NCBI RefSeq assembly: GCF_004340205.1
Contig: NZ_SLWB01000017.1
Location: 28,870-92,869 of the forward strand
Direction of reading: 5' to 3'
Length of the DNA stretch: 64,000 nucleotides
From: Acetobacteroides hydrogenigenes
GTDB lineage: Bacteria > Bacteroidota > Bacteroidia > Bacteroidales > ZOR0009
Shown: positions 38,936 through 49,513 of the stretch, in pieces
How positions within the stretch are numbered: the stretch's first letter is position 1
Layout: each line of letters starts with the position of its first letter
The notes under the pieces: generated by a model
Seen by the model: only the letters and a program-made list of their open reading frames with translations
What the model was told of the DNA's origin: nothing
The model's database searches: none
Translations under genes and position numbers: made by a program

Positions 38936-39289
38936 CGAAACAAAGAAAAATCCTGCACGAATTAACTCGCTCGGTCGCGGTGGAATGTTACGATTTCAAA
39001 TGTTGCTTCTTGTCCTTTCATCGGTATTGCCCTAGTTGGCGTTGTGGAAGCTCCGCTCGCTCAAACAGAATTCGTGCCTGTCTGGTATGGCTTCGCCATG
39101 GGGCTTACGGAATAACCTTTCGGCTCTTTTCACCAATCCATGCCGCCTATTCAGTATCCATCAATTTAACGCTCTGGTTTTGTTCTTCTATAAAAAGTCC
39201 TGACGGCAATGAGGCGAGGAGCAACAGGTAGAACGGTACCCGTTGTGCGCTCGTTGCGTAAAGGGCAGCACCCATTTTGCTGAGCGCAG
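38936..39289. other. Non-coding stretch before array 3
   Basis: About 350 bases with no supported gene. It contains short palindromes (ATGGCTTCGCCAT near 39090) and resembles degenerate repeat-derived sequence. The frames that cross it are continuous with the repeat array and lack protein features. Confidence 0.5.
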
Positions 39290-39646
39290 GAGCAAATGTG
39301 TAATCCACAGGAGGTAATGTGTAAACCGCAGGAACGAATGTGCAAAACCTCCAACCGATTGTGCACAGCAACCGAGCGAATGTGCTAAACCACCAACCGA
39401 TTGTGCACAGCAACCGAGCGATTGTGTAAAACCACCAGCCGATTGTGCACAGCAACCGAGCGATTGTGTAAAACCACCAGCCGATTGTGCACGGCAACCA
39501 AGCAATTGTGCTAAACCTCCAACCGATTGTGTACGGCAACCGAGCGATTGTGCTAAACCTCCAACCGATTGTACACGGCAACCGAGCGATTGTGCTAAAC
39601 CTCCAGCCGATTGTGTATGATAACCGAGCGATTGTGCAAACCAAAG
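39290..39646. repeat. Tandem array 3: seventeen 21-bp units forming 42-bp pairs
   Basis: 357 bases divide exactly into seventeen 21-bp units. The first three are irregular (39290-39352). From 39353 two types alternate: AACCGATTGTGCACAGCAAC-like and GAGCGATTGTGTAAAACCAC-like, giving a 42-bp super-unit whose CCGATT starts fall at 39355, 39397, 39439, 39481, 39523, 39565 and 39607. The type-one unit often contains the palindrome GTGCAC. It lies between the convergent ends of the AlkD-like gene and the first barrel protein. Confidence 0.95.
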
Positions 39647-39981
39647 AGCGCTGCGGGAAACGAATTCGGGGTAAGCCTGAAATTTCTCGAAAAAAGCGTC
39701 CCTTTGTTTTTGCAAAAATTAAAAAAAGACGTACTATTGCACCAAAAGTAAGCACGTTCTTTAACAGTAAGATATTTCTCAGCATCTATGCGCTTTACAT
39801 GTAGCTATTCTTTAGCGATGTGTTGAGCCTGTTGATTTGGGTTTGGTTGAGACAGAAAGATTCTTCTGTCATCGTTGTTCAGCTTAATTTCGGCTATATG
39901 CCGGCTAACGTAGGCCAATTGCTGAGTGCGGTTTAGGTGCGGTTTTTGCGAAATAACCTAGTAGCTGGGCAATAAAAAAAC
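39647..39981. other. Non-coding stretch after array 3
   Basis: No supported gene. AT-rich, grading into the terminator of the downstream barrel gene. Confidence 0.5.
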
Positions 39982-40013
39982 AAAAAGGTCGATTGAAACA
40001 ATCGACCTTTTTT
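39982..40013 (-). terminator. Terminator of the first barrel gene
   Basis: AAAAAGGTCGATTG / CAATCGACCTTTTT around AAA, followed on the minus strand by TTTTTG and TTTTTTT. Confidence 0.88.
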
Positions 40014-40026
40014 AGCATATCAAGGG

Positions 40027-42483
40027 TTAGTTTCCGCCCCCTCCATTTCCGCCACTTCCACCGCCGCTTTTTACGTCGTCGTTGCTGATGCTGCGCTTGG
40101 CCTTCTTAACCATGGCGCCCATCTTACCGAAGCGGTAGCTGATGCCGAAGCTAACGGTGCGATTTTGGTAACGGTACTCGCTGTGCGAGCTAAAGGTCTT
40201 GTCGCTCATGTTGCTTGTCGAGGTCCTATAATTCTGGAATGGGCTGCTAACCGAAACGCTCAGGTTTAGCTTCTTGCTGAGGAATTCCTTGCGCAGGCTA
40301 AACGAGTTATACCAGAAGCCCTTCGATTTGCCTTGCAGCTGCAGCCATCCGGAGTAGCCGCCCACGTATCCCGAGAAGGATAGACCCGGGATAACGGTCC
40401 AGTAGAACGAGCCCGATCCGTTGTACACCCATCCCTCCTTTCGGAACGTTTCGTTTACGCCGCCATTCCGTTCCATAACCGAGTAGGATGCCCGTCCGTT
40501 AAGGCTGAACGACAGCTTTGGGCTTGGGCGGTAGGAACCGTAGACGTTTGCCCCGAAGGAGTTGTTGGTGCCGCTATTCTCATAGGTGCGCACCTGTACG
40601 CCATCGCTACGTACCGTAAGGATGCTTTGGATGGCGTTATCGTTTAGCTGCGCAAACAGGCCAAAGTCGACGTTCACCTTAGAGCTAAAGAAGCTGTAGC
40701 CCAAATCGAACGCGTGCACCTTTTCGGCATCGAGCTTAGGGTTACCGTACGAAAGAGACTTAGGCTTGGAGTCGTCGATATAAGGATTGAGGTACCATAT
40801 GCCAGGTCGCTGTAGACGCTGGGTGTAGTTAAGCTTTACGCTGCTCGATTCCTTTAGCTTATACGATAGGGTAAAGTAGGGAACAACGTCCGTAACGTTG
40901 TTGCTAAAGCTGGTGGCCGTGCCGCCCTGCTTCGAGTCGGCATCGGTATACGCGCCTTCGAGCCTAAAGCCCGTCTTTAGCGACACCTTGTTCATCTTAA
41001 ACAGATACCCCATGTAGGCGGCAACAATGTTTTGGGTGTAGGTAAGGTCGCCATACCTACTAGCATCTTCTACCCAGCTGCCGTTGCTAAAGTTGTAGTA
41101 GTTGGTTTCGCTGGGGTTGGTTCGTATGATATACTTTGTACCGAGCTCGTACTGATGCTTTGGGGTAATCGGATTAACGAAGTCCACCTGAAAGGTGTTC
41201 TCGTAAGAGCCCGCATGGTTCTTCGAAGTATTGCGCTTATCGGCGTAGTTAAGGATACCATCAACCGTGTACTCGTACTCCGTTTCGCGAGGAATATAGT
41301 CGAGCTTATACGATACGGTAAACAGCTTATCGGGCTTCTTAAAGGAGCGCTGGTAGTCCAGATTACCGGAGATGGAGCCGCTGGTGCTCTTGTTTTTGTT
41401 AGCCTGGCTGAACTGCTGAGATAGCACCCCCTGATCGTTGTAAACAGAGGTTAGGATCTCCGATTTGTTGTTCCAAGAACCACCGTACCCCCAGAACGAA
41501 AGGCTAAGCAGGTTTAAGGAGTCTATTTCGTAGCTCATATCGCCCGAAGCAAAGTTGGAGAATCCATCGCCATCGGATAGCGATGAGGTTTCCGTTCTTC
41601 GATCGGTTGCGCTAAGGTAGTTTTCGGTAAGGCTGTACCCTGTCGATTCTTTTTGCTTGTTGTAGTTTGGGCCATAGTTTAACGAGAAGGAGAGCTTGCC
41701 AATCTTGGCCGTTGTGTAGAATCCGCCGCCGAATCCGCCAAAGCTATCCGCACGAAGGTTTACGCTGCCCATTACGCCCTCCAACGTCTTTTTTGCCGTA
41801 ACGATGTTAATGATCCCCCCCACACCCTCGGCGCTATACTTCGAAGATGGATTGGTAATAACCTCCACGTTCTTGATGCTGCTGGCGGGCATCCCCTTAA
41901 GCACATCCTTAGGGTTGCTCGACATCAGCGTCGACTCCTTTCCGTTTACGAGGATCTTAAAGCTCGAAGAGCCTTTTAGCGTAATATTATCCTCCCCGTC
42001 AACCGTTAGCAGGGGCACCTTACGGAGCATGTCCAACGCATTGGAGGTTTGCGATTCGGGATCGGCCTCGGTGTTGTAGGAAAGCTTATCCACCTCAACC
42101 TTTACCAGCTGCTTCTGAGCCTGAACCACAACCTGATCGATTTTAGAGGTTGATTCGCTCATTACAATCGTTCCCAGATTTTCCTTTGGCTTACTCCCAA
42201 CGCTGAATTTTACCTTTGCGGGATTATAGCCAATAGCGGTAATTATTACTTCGCCTTTAACATTATCCTTCAACGTAAAGTCAAACTTACCCGAGCCATC
42301 GGAGGCTAAGCGCTTCAAGACTTTTTTTTGGGCATCCTGCACCGTAACGGTTACAAAGGGAACCCCTTTTTTAGATAGAGAATCAACCACTTTACCCGAT
42401 ATGAGGGTAGCATTGGAGTCTCCAAAGCTAGCCAGAGGCAACCCTCCTACTACTAAAAGAAAGAAAATAAGAAATCGATACAT
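40027..42483 (-). CDS. Outer-membrane beta-barrel protein with carboxypeptidase-like domain (paralogue 1)
   Basis: 818 residues. Signal peptide (about 1-21, ending LASFGDS), a carboxypeptidase-regulatory-like domain (about 28-110, VVDSLSKKGVPFVTVTV), a plug-like domain (about 130-230, NALDMLRKVPLLTVDGEDNITLKGSSSFKILVNG) and a 22-strand-type barrel. This matches the TonB-receptor-like outer membrane family of Bacteroidota. No canonical TonB box was recognised. After the barrel comes a basic stretch MVKKAKRSISNDD and a Gly/Ser-rich tail, shared with the neighbour. No SusD gene is adjacent, so glycan import is not supported; substrate unknown. Confidence 0.87.
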   Translation of the reverse strand: MYRFLIFFLLVVGGLPLASFGDSNATLISGKVVDSLSKKGVPFVTVTVQDAQKKVLKRLASDGSGKFDFTLKDNVKGEVIITAIGYNPAKVKFSVGSKPKENLGTIVMSESTSKIDQVVVQAQKQLVKVEVDKLSYNTEADPESQTSNALDMLRKVPLLTVDGEDNITLKGSSSFKILVNGKESTLMSSNPKDVLKGMPASSIKNVEVITNPSSKYSAEGVGGIINIVTAKKTLEGVMGSVNLRADSFGGFGGGFYTTAKIGKLSFSLNYGPNYNKQKESTGYSLTENYLSATDRRTETSSLSDGDGFSNFASGDMSYEIDSLNLLSLSFWGYGGSWNNKSEILTSVYNDQGVLSQQFSQANKNKSTSGSISGNLDYQRSFKKPDKLFTVSYKLDYIPRETEYEYTVDGILNYADKRNTSKNHAGSYENTFQVDFVNPITPKHQYELGTKYIIRTNPSETNYYNFSNGSWVEDASRYGDLTYTQNIVAAYMGYLFKMNKVSLKTGFRLEGAYTDADSKQGGTATSFSNNVTDVVPYFTLSYKLKESSSVKLNYTQRLQRPGIWYLNPYIDDSKPKSLSYGNPKLDAEKVHAFDLGYSFFSSKVNVDFGLFAQLNDNAIQSILTVRSDGVQVRTYENSGTNNSFGANVYGSYRPSPKLSFSLNGRASYSVMERNGGVNETFRKEGWVYNGSGSFYWTVIPGLSFSGYVGGYSGWLQLQGKSKGFWYNSFSLRKEFLSKKLNLSVSVSSPFQNYRTSTSNMSDKTFSSHSEYRYQNRTVSFGISYRFGKMGAMVKKAKRSISNDDVKSGGGSGGNGGGGN

Positions 42484-42962
42484 AGTTAACTATTTAGGAT
42501 TTGTGTTTAATGCTCGTTTAAAGCTCGAATCGCAAAGAACTTACCCTCAAACTGCTCGTAGTTAGAACCACCCCTAAGGACAAAGAAGTGGCCGTAAATG
42601 AAAAACCGCACCTCGGTGCTACTTCCATTCATTAATGGTTTTCGCTTGCTAACGATAACCCAAACGCACTTATTGTTTATAGATGATTTACCTTAATTAA
42701 GGCAGAAACGAAAGTTAGGACTACTATTAGATTAGAGCTTTTAGTTAATATTTTTTGTTTACTGCTAATAAGTAAACGTCATAAAAGTAGAACAAATTGC
42801 CCTTGTTGTAGACCTCTCATCGCTAACATAAGCTAAACCTACTAAAAAAATAGTATATAAGCCGTAATTTATTCCTTCCCAATACATTTTTACGCATACA
42901 GCAATAATCCCTTCGGCCTAAAAGCAGCAATTTTATGCGCCGAGAATACAAACCGAAAGCGT
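42484..42962. other. Intergenic region between the two barrel genes
   Basis: AT-rich. It should hold the promoter of paralogue 1. No gene or clear promoter pair was found. Confidence 0.5.
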
Positions 42963-43009
42963 AAAAAAGCGAAAGCCGGATTTCTATTGCTAAGAAATCC
43001 GGCTTTCGC
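42963..43009 (-). terminator. Terminator of the second barrel gene
   Basis: A 17 bp stem (42969-42985 with 42993-43009; GCGAAAGCCGG...CCGGCTTTCGC) followed on the minus strand by TTTTTT. The strongest terminator in the window. Confidence 0.92.
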
Positions 43010-43044
43010 ACAAAGCACCCTACCAGTTGGGTGCCATAGAGAAA

Positions 43045-45513
43045 TTACTTTCCTCCACCACCGCTGTTTCCGCCATTATCGCCGCCGCTCTTTACGTCGT
43101 CGTTGCTGATGCTGCGCTTGGCCTTCTTAACCATGGCGCCCATCTTGCCGAAGCGGTAGCTGATGCCGAAGCTGAAGGTGCGGTAGAGCATCTTACGCTC
43201 GGAGTGCGAACGGAAGGAGGCATCGCTCATGTCGGATTCCCAGGTACGGTACTTTTGGAATGGGCTGTTTACCGATACGCTGATGTTCAGCTTTTTCTTG
43301 AGCAGATCCTTACGAACGCTGATTCCGTTGTAGATAAATCCACCACTCTTACCCTGCAGCTGCAGCCATCCGGAGTAGCCGCCGATGTATCCCGAAAGGG
43401 TAAGGCCATCGATACAGGTCCAGCGAATAGAACCCGAACCGTTGTAGTTCCAGCCTTCGTTCTTAATCTTAATGTCGTTCATAACGTTTCGCTCCATCAG
43501 CGAGTACGATGCATCGCCTTCGAGGTTGAGGGATAGCTTTGGAGTAGGCCTGTAGGAGCCAAATAGGCTGAAACCGTAGGTGTTGTTTACGCCGCTATTC
43601 TCGTAGGTGCTCACAAAGATGTTGGGGTTGTTCTTATCGGCGAACATAACCCTCTGTATGGCATTATCGTTTAGCTGGCTGTACGCGCTCAGCTCTAGGT
43701 TTACCTTGCTGGTGAAAAGGCTGTACCCTAAGTCGAAGGAGTGTACCTTTTCGGTTTCGAGCTCTGGATTACCGTACGAGATCATTTTTGGATCGGAATC
43801 GTCAACATATGGATTTAGGTACCATATACCGGGACGTTGCAGGCGCTGGGTATAGTTAAGCTTTAGGCTGCTGGCCTCGCCAAGGCTATACGAAAGCGTT
43901 AGGTACGGAATCAGATTGGTTAGGTCGCTGCTAAAGCTGGTCGACTTAATGCCCTGCTTCGAATCGGCATCGGTATAAGCTCCTTCTACCCTAAAGCCTG
44001 TTTTAAAGGACATCTTTTTAATCTTATACAGGTAGCCCACATAGCCCGCTACAATGTTCTGGGTGTAGTCGAGTTTTCCGTAGCGAGTCGCATCTTCGAC
44101 CCAAGCACCGTTAACATCGTTGTAGTTGAAGGTTTCGCTAGGGTTGGTTCGGAGGATGTACTTCGCTCCCACCTCGAGCTGGTGCTTTGAGGTAAACGGA
44201 TTAACGAAATCGATCTGAAAGGTATTCTCGTACGAAGCCGCATCATTCTCGGAAAAGCGCTTTTGATCTTGATAGTTGACAATACCGTCAGTTTCGTAGC
44301 GATTATCGGTGCCCATTGGGTTGTACTCGAGCTTATAGGATACGGTAAAAAGCTTATCGGGCTTCTTAAAGGAGCGCTGGTAGTCTAAGTTTCCGGAGAT
44401 AGCGCCAAACGATCGCTCGTAGTCGGTTATTTGGCCATACTGCTGATAAATTTGGTTCTGATTGTTGAATACGGAGGTTCCCGAGGTTGAGTTGTTCTTC
44501 CACTTACCACCGTGCCCCATAACCGAAAGGCTAATGAGGTTTAGCGAGTCGATTTCGTAGCTCATCTCTGCCGATCCGAAGCTAAACAGCGCGCTGCCAT
44601 CGCCATCCGATTTTGTTTCAACGATGTGCTCATTGTTATTGGCAAAGTTTTCTCTCCACGAGTAGCCGTAAGTGCTCTTCTCCTTTCGGTAGTTGGGTCC
44701 ATAGTTTAACGAGAAGGAAAGCTTACCCACCTTGGCGGTAGTATAAATGTTTCCACCAACGCCGCCAATGTTATCAGCACGAAGGCTAACGCTGCCCATA
44801 ACACCCTCCAACGTTTTCTTTGCCGTTACGATGTTAATAATACCTCCAACACCTTCGGCGCTATACTTAGAGGAGGGGTTGGTGATAACCTCCACGTTTT
44901 TGATGCTATTGGCAGGCATGCCTTTGAGCACGTCCTTGGGGTTGTTGCTCATCAGCGTAGACTCTTTACCGTTTACCAGAATCTTAAAGCTGGATGAACC
45001 CTTAAGGGTTATGTTGTCTTCGCCATCAACCGTTATAAGCGGAACCTTACGGAGCATATCCAGCGCATTGGTGGTTTGCGATTCGGGATCGGCTTCGGTA
45101 TTGTACGATATCTTATCTACGTCAACCTTTACCAGCTGCTTTTGCGCCTGTACAACAACCTGGTCTATTTTGGTGGATGACTCGCTCATTGCAATAGTCC
45201 CCAAATTATCCCTTTTAGCCCCAGGCTTTACGCCAAACTTTACTTTAGTGGTATTGTAGCCAACTGCAGTTATGATAAGCTCCCCATGCGTATCATCCTT
45301 TAGTGTAAAATCAAAAGCCCCGTTTCCATCGGAAGCCAATCGCTTTAAAACCTTACTCTGTGAATTTTGCACTGTAATGGTAACAAAGGGAACTCCCTTT
45401 TTAGATAGAGAATCTACGGCCTTACCGGTTATTTGTATGCTGCCAGAATCGGCAAACGAGCCCAGAGGTAAGCCCCCTACTAGCAAAAGAAAAAAAGTAA
45501 ACAATCGATACAT
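43045..45513 (-). CDS. Outer-membrane beta-barrel protein with carboxypeptidase-like domain (paralogue 2)
   Basis: 822 residues, same layout as the gene at 40027 and largely alignable end to end: signal peptide, carboxypeptidase-like domain, plug-like domain, barrel, then the KKAKRSISNDDVKSGG tail with a glycine-rich end. The plug region and the last 40 residues are the most alike; the barrel loops differ, as expected if ligands or phage receptors differ. Each copy has its own terminator, so they are separate units derived by tandem duplication. Confidence 0.87.
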   Translation of the reverse strand: MYRLFTFFLLLVGGLPLGSFADSGSIQITGKAVDSLSKKGVPFVTITVQNSQSKVLKRLASDGNGAFDFTLKDDTHGELIITAVGYNTTKVKFGVKPGAKRDNLGTIAMSESSTKIDQVVVQAQKQLVKVDVDKISYNTEADPESQTTNALDMLRKVPLITVDGEDNITLKGSSSFKILVNGKESTLMSNNPKDVLKGMPANSIKNVEVITNPSSKYSAEGVGGIINIVTAKKTLEGVMGSVSLRADNIGGVGGNIYTTAKVGKLSFSLNYGPNYRKEKSTYGYSWRENFANNNEHIVETKSDGDGSALFSFGSAEMSYEIDSLNLISLSVMGHGGKWKNNSTSGTSVFNNQNQIYQQYGQITDYERSFGAISGNLDYQRSFKKPDKLFTVSYKLEYNPMGTDNRYETDGIVNYQDQKRFSENDAASYENTFQIDFVNPFTSKHQLEVGAKYILRTNPSETFNYNDVNGAWVEDATRYGKLDYTQNIVAGYVGYLYKIKKMSFKTGFRVEGAYTDADSKQGIKSTSFSSDLTNLIPYLTLSYSLGEASSLKLNYTQRLQRPGIWYLNPYVDDSDPKMISYGNPELETEKVHSFDLGYSLFTSKVNLELSAYSQLNDNAIQRVMFADKNNPNIFVSTYENSGVNNTYGFSLFGSYRPTPKLSLNLEGDASYSLMERNVMNDIKIKNEGWNYNGSGSIRWTCIDGLTLSGYIGGYSGWLQLQGKSGGFIYNGISVRKDLLKKKLNISVSVNSPFQKYRTWESDMSDASFRSHSERKMLYRTFSFGISYRFGKMGAMVKKAKRSISNDDVKSGGDNGGNSGGGGK

Positions 45514-45828
45514 AACTTATTATTTTGTATTGTCACTAAAAAAATCCGTACGAAGCTGCTTTTTTCAATATGTAAAGCCAACTTTTTTCGATGAACAGCC
45601 AGATGCTATGGATAAAAGCTAGCTGTATGCCCAAAAAGTTTGCTCGTGCAAAGCATTAGACTCCCTTTTAAAATATACGTTACACAATTCCCGTATTTTT
45701 CACACAATTTACAGATGAAGAACGCTACGGATGGATTGAGAAGTAAGTAGCAGAAAGCCCCTCCTTCGTGCATAACTTCATTTAACGCCTAAAAATGCGC
45801 CATAGGCAACCAAGTAAAATAAGTTCAC
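45514..45828. other. Divergent promoter region between barrel paralogue 2 and uvrA
   Basis: No gene found. Apart from the uvrA -7 box listed separately, nothing was recognised. Confidence 0.5.
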
Positions 45829-45836
45829 TAATTTTG
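45829..45836 (+). promoter_or_regulatory. uvrA -7 box
   Basis: TAATTTTG, 20 bases before the uvrA ATG, matches TAnnTTTG. No convincing TTG was found at the expected distance. Confidence 0.45.
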
Positions 45837-45855
45837 AGGTTTCCAATGGATCGCA

Positions 45856-48660
45856 ATGTCAGAAAAGAATTCGCAGAAATACATCTCCGTAAAGGGAGCA
45901 AGAGTACATAACCTCAAAAATATCGACGTAGATATACCCCGTAATAAGCTGGTAGTGGTAACAGGTCTATCGGGTTCGGGGAAATCGACCCTCGCGTTCG
46001 ATACCATCTTTGCCGAAGGGCAGCGCCGCTACGTGGAGAGCCTATCGGCCTATGCGCGCCAGTTTCTTGGGCGCGTTAACAAGCCCGATGTCGACAATAT
46101 CACCGGTATACCTCCGGCAATTGCCATCGAGCAAAAGGTAAACACCCGCAACCCGCGCTCAACTGTTGGGACTTCTACCGAAGTGTACGACTACATTAAG
46201 CTGCTGTATGCCCGCATTGGTAAAACCTACTCGCCCATAAGCGGAGAGGAGGTTAAGGCGCACTCGGTTTCCGATGTGGTAGACTTTATCGTTAGTCAAC
46301 CCGAGGGGACGCGCATGCAGATTATGTCGCCGTTTTGCTACGATGCCCAAACTGGCGTAATTTCGAAGCTGACCCTGCTGATGAAGGAGGGTTTGCAGCG
46401 CCTAGAGGTTAACGGCGAGCCCATGCGCATTGAGGAGGTTATAAAGAATGCTGATAGCATCGACCCCAGCACCATCTTTGTTATTATCGACCGTATTGCA
46501 GCTAGCACGGACGAGGATTCGGTGAGCCGCTTTGGCGACTCGGTTCAAACGGCATTTGGCGAAGGCAATGGGAAGGCAGTGGTTAAGGTATTCCCATCAG
46601 AAGGCGAACCATTTGTAGAGCACTTCTCGAACCTATTCGAGGCTGATGGCATGCAGTTCGAGGAGCCCAACGTGCATATGTTTAGCTTCAACAGTCCTCT
46701 TGGGGCTTGCCCTAAGTGTGAGGGCTACGGTAAGGTGATTGGTATCGACGAAGATCTGGTTATTCCCAACAAGACGCTTTCGGTTTACGACGATGCTGTT
46801 GCCCCCTGGCGCGGCGAAGGTATGAAGGTTTGGAAGGAGGAGCTCATCTACAATGCTGCTCACTTCGATTTCCCCATACATCGCCCCTACTGCGACCTTT
46901 CACCCGAGCAGAAGAGGCTACTTTGGAAGGGGAACAGCCACTTTACGGGTATTGATGGATTCTTCGAATATCTTGAAGAGAAAAAATATAAGATACAGTA
47001 CCGCGTAATGCTATCGCGGTACATGGGCAAGACCATTTGCCCTGTTTGCAACGGTGCAAGGCTAAAGCCAGAGGCCGGATACGTAAAGATTGGGAACACG
47101 ACCATCAGCGAACTGGTGCTGATGCCTATCGACGAGCTGAATGTCTTCTTTAACCGACTGGAACTCGACGAGCACCAGTCCAAAGTGGCCAAGCGCTTGC
47201 TGGTCGAAATCCGCAACCGACTACAGTTCCTAACCGATGTTGGCTTAGGATACCTAACGCTCAACCGTCTATCGTCAACCCTTTCGGGTGGCGAGTCGCA
47301 GCGCATTAACCTGGCGACATCGCTGGGAAGCAGCCTGGTTGGATCGCTATACATACTGGATGAGCCTAGCATTGGCCTCCATCCGCGCGATACCAACCGC
47401 CTGATAAAGGTACTGAAGCAGCTGCGCGACCTAGGTAACTCGGTTATTGTAGTGGAGCACGAGGAGGAGATTATGCGTGCTGCCGACGAGATTATCGATA
47501 TTGGCCCAATGGCCGGACAGCATGGAGGCGAGGTGGTATTCCAAGGCCCACATACCAAGCTACCCGAGGCCGAACGTTCGCTTACAGCAAAGTATCTGTT
47601 GGGTATCGAAAAGATTCCTGTACCAGCAGTACATCGCCGATCGAGCAGCTACATCGAGGTGCAACGTGCAGCAGAGAATAACCTTAAGAACGTTTCGGTA
47701 AGGTTTCCTCTGGGCGTTATGACGGCCGTTACGGGTGTCAGCGGATCGGGAAAATCAACCTTAGTGCGAACCATCCTCCATCCGGCGCTTAACCGAGCCA
47801 TAATGGGTACGGGCGACAAGCCGGGAAGGCATCAAGGGCTTACCGGAGACATCAAAATGATTAAGGGCGTAGAGATGGTAGACCAAAATCCTATTGGGAA
47901 ATCGTCGCGCTCGAACCCGGTTACCTACATCAAAGCCTACGACGAAATCCGTAAGCTGTTCGCCGACCAGCAGTACGCCAAGCAGAATGGCTTTACCCCA
48001 TCGCACTTCTCGTTTAACATCGACGGTGGCCGATGCGAGGAGTGCCAAGGCGAGGGCGTTATTAAGGTGGAGATGCAGTTTATGGCCGATGTTACCCTTG
48101 TGTGCGAGAGCTGCGGCGGCAAGCGCTTCAAGCAGGAGGTGCTGGAGGTGCGCTACAAGGATAAATCGATATACGATATTCTGGAGATGACCGTAGACGA
48201 GGCCATCCTCTTCTTCGGAAGCCAGGACAACAGCACCGCCAAAAGGGTAGCCGAAAAGCTACAGCCGCTTCAGGATGTAGGCTTAGGCTACGTTAGGTTG
48301 GGACAGTCGTCGAGCACCCTGTCGGGCGGAGAGGCGCAGCGTATCAAGCTGGCATCGTTCCTATCCAAGGATAGCAGCAACGGGCCAATCCTCTTTATCT
48401 TCGACGAGCCAACCACCGGACTCCACTTCCACGACATCCGTAAGCTGCTCGATGCCTTTCAGGCGCTGCTGGCCAACGGCCATACGATCATCATCGTAGA
48501 GCATAACATGGATGTTATTAAGTGCGCCGACTGGGTGATAGACCTCGGTCCCGAAGGTGGCGAAAAGGGTGGAAACATCGTCTTTGAAGGCAAGCCAGAG
48601 GAGCTAGCCATGAGGAAAGGCCTCCATACCGGAAGATTTTTGGCAGAACATATTAAGTAG
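45856..48660 (+). CDS. uvrA: Excinuclease ABC subunit A
   Basis: 934 residues, full length. Two ABC ATPase modules are visible, with Walker A at GLSGSGKST (about 36) and GVSGSGKST (about 630) and signatures LSGGESQRI and LSGGEAQRI. Zinc-finger cysteines are present in [17 protein letters not shown] and the CEECQGEG...CESCGGKR pair. It recognises bulky DNA lesions as a dimer with UvrB. Monocistronic or followed by the small gene at 48783. Confidence 0.98.
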   Translation: MSEKNSQKYISVKGARVHNLKNIDVDIPRNKLVVVTGLSGSGKSTLAFDTIFAEGQRRYVESLSAYARQFLGRVNKPDVDNITGIPPAIAIEQKVNTRNPRSTVGTSTEVYDYIKLLYARIGKTYSPISGEEVKAHSVSDVVDFIVSQPEGTRMQIMSPFCYDAQTGVISKLTLLMKEGLQRLEVNGEPMRIEEVIKNADSIDPSTIFVIIDRIAASTDEDSVSRFGDSVQTAFGEGNGKAVVKVFPSEGEPFVEHFSNLFEADGMQFEEPNVHMFSFNSPLGACPKCEGYGKVIGIDEDLVIPNKTLSVYDDAVAPWRGEGMKVWKEELIYNAAHFDFPIHRPYCDLSPEQKRLLWKGNSHFTGIDGFFEYLEEKKYKIQYRVMLSRYMGKTICPVCNGARLKPEAGYVKIGNTTISELVLMPIDELNVFFNRLELDEHQSKVAKRLLVEIRNRLQFLTDVGLGYLTLNRLSSTLSGGESQRINLATSLGSSLVGSLYILDEPSIGLHPRDTNRLIKVLKQLRDLGNSVIVVEHEEEIMRAADEIIDIGPMAGQHGGEVVFQGPHTKLPEAERSLTAKYLLGIEKIPVPAVHRRSSSYIEVQRAAENNLKNVSVRFPLGVMTAVTGVSGSGKSTLVRTILHPALNRAIMGTGDKPGRHQGLTGDIKMIKGVEMVDQNPIGKSSRSNPVTYIKAYDEIRKLFADQQYAKQNGFTPSHFSFNIDGGRCEECQGEGVIKVEMQFMADVTLVCESCGGKRFKQEVLEVRYKDKSIYDILEMTVDEAILFFGSQDNSTAKRVAEKLQPLQDVGLGYVRLGQSSSTLSGGEAQRIKLASFLSKDSSNGPILFIFDEPTTGLHFHDIRKLLDAFQALLANGHTIIIVEHNMDVIKCADWVIDLGPEGGEKGGNIVFEGKPEELAMRKGLHTGRFLAEHIK

Positions 48661-48705
48661 GAGTTAAACGAAGTTATTCCAGAAGTTAGAAGAAGTTAGA
48701 AGAAG

Positions 48706-48760
48706 AAATACAAGCCCTGAAAGGGCGTAATCATAAAGCCTGGCCTGTAAGGGCTAGGCG
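48706..48760. repeat. Small palindromic intergenic repeat
   Basis: GCCCTGAAAGGGC is a hairpin, followed by GCCTGGCCTGTAAGGGCTAGGC, a second imperfect one. It resembles the dispersed GCCCTGAAAGGGCG repeats of Bacteroidota genomes, as far as I remember them. Confidence 0.4.
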
Positions 48761-48782
48761 GAAATAACATAAGAGACCATCA

Positions 48783-49340
48783 ATGGATAAGAATATTCAG
48801 CTAGACAACGAGATTAAGAAGCTGCTTGAGCTGGTTCAACAGCTGCGCAAGGAAGACAACGAGGCGTTTAAGGAGCATATCGAGCAGATACGTACCTCGA
48901 GCGACATCCAAATTATCCCATTTCTTGTAGAGCTGCTTGCCGAAGAGAGGGTTGATGATGAAAAGAAGGAGGCCATCCTCTCCCTAATCATGGACATTAA
49001 GCACCACGATGCGCCCAAGCTGCTGGTACAAGGAATTGAAAAGCTTAAAGGAACCGACCAGCTGCAGCCCTACCTTTCGGCGCTATGGCAGAACTCGCTC
49101 TCGTTTGCGCCCTACATCGACACGTTTGTGGATATCGCCCTAACTGCCGACTACCTTACCGCCTACGATGCCTTTACCGTTATCGAGAACTCGTGCAGCG
49201 AGGCTTCGGATGAAACGCTGGATGCTGCCATCCTTAAGTTGAAGAACGGCTACACCGCCGAGGACGAGAGCAAGAAGCCTATGATCCTTGAGCTGATTAA
49301 GGTGCTGGAGGACATCAAGGCGCTCCCTAAAGAGGAGTAG
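48783..49340 (+). CDS. HEAT-like helical protein, function unknown
   Basis: 185 residues, acidic, entirely helical by composition. An N-terminal amphipathic stretch (LDNEIKKLLELVQQLRKEDNEAFKEHIEQIR, about 7-37) is followed by three or four HEAT-like helix pairs (IQIIPFLVELLAEE, EAILSLIMDIKHHDAPKLLVQGI). No signal peptide, membrane segment or catalytic motif. It lies 122 bases after uvrA on the same strand. I do not recognise a named family; similar proteins appear widely in Bacteroidota. Confidence 0.75.
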   Translation: MDKNIQLDNEIKKLLELVQQLRKEDNEAFKEHIEQIRTSSDIQIIPFLVELLAEERVDDEKKEAILSLIMDIKHHDAPKLLVQGIEKLKGTDQLQPYLSALWQNSLSFAPYIDTFVDIALTADYLTAYDAFTVIENSCSEASDETLDAAILKLKNGYTAEDESKKPMILELIKVLEDIKALPKEE

Positions 49341-49474
49341 GTGTCCTTCTAAAAAGAAGAAGTTAAACGGAAGGTAATCGGAAGTTATACTGAAGGTAAA
49401 AGGAAGTGGAGCGAAGCGACATCCCTCCTTAGCGGGATTATACTGAAGTTAATCGAATTTACCTTACCATAGAA

Positions 49475-49511
49475 CAACAGCCCCAACAGAGTTACACTGT
49501 TGGGGCTGTTG
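49475..49511. terminator. Bidirectional terminator between convergent genes
   Basis: CAACAGCCCCAACAG / CTGTTGGGGCTGTTG, a perfect 15 bp stem with a 7-base loop, between the helical protein gene and the WYL regulator gene. Confidence 0.8.
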
Positions 49512-49513
49512 AT

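Noticed and set aside
38885..39289. A degraded insertion sequence or pseudogene downstream of alkD
   Set aside because: No transposase remnants, terminal repeats or target duplications could be recognised; left as unexplained repeat-like DNA.
39290..39646. CRISPR array
   Set aside because: Regular repeats, but no variable spacers; the whole sequence is repeated, units are 21/42 bp and no cas genes are nearby. The same applies to the other three arrays.
39147..39804. Open frames of 105-212 codons across array 3 (repeats such as TIGWRFSTIARLP)
   Set aside because: Same reason as above: three overlapping frames on both strands are translations of the repeat. No signal peptide, promoter or family resemblance.
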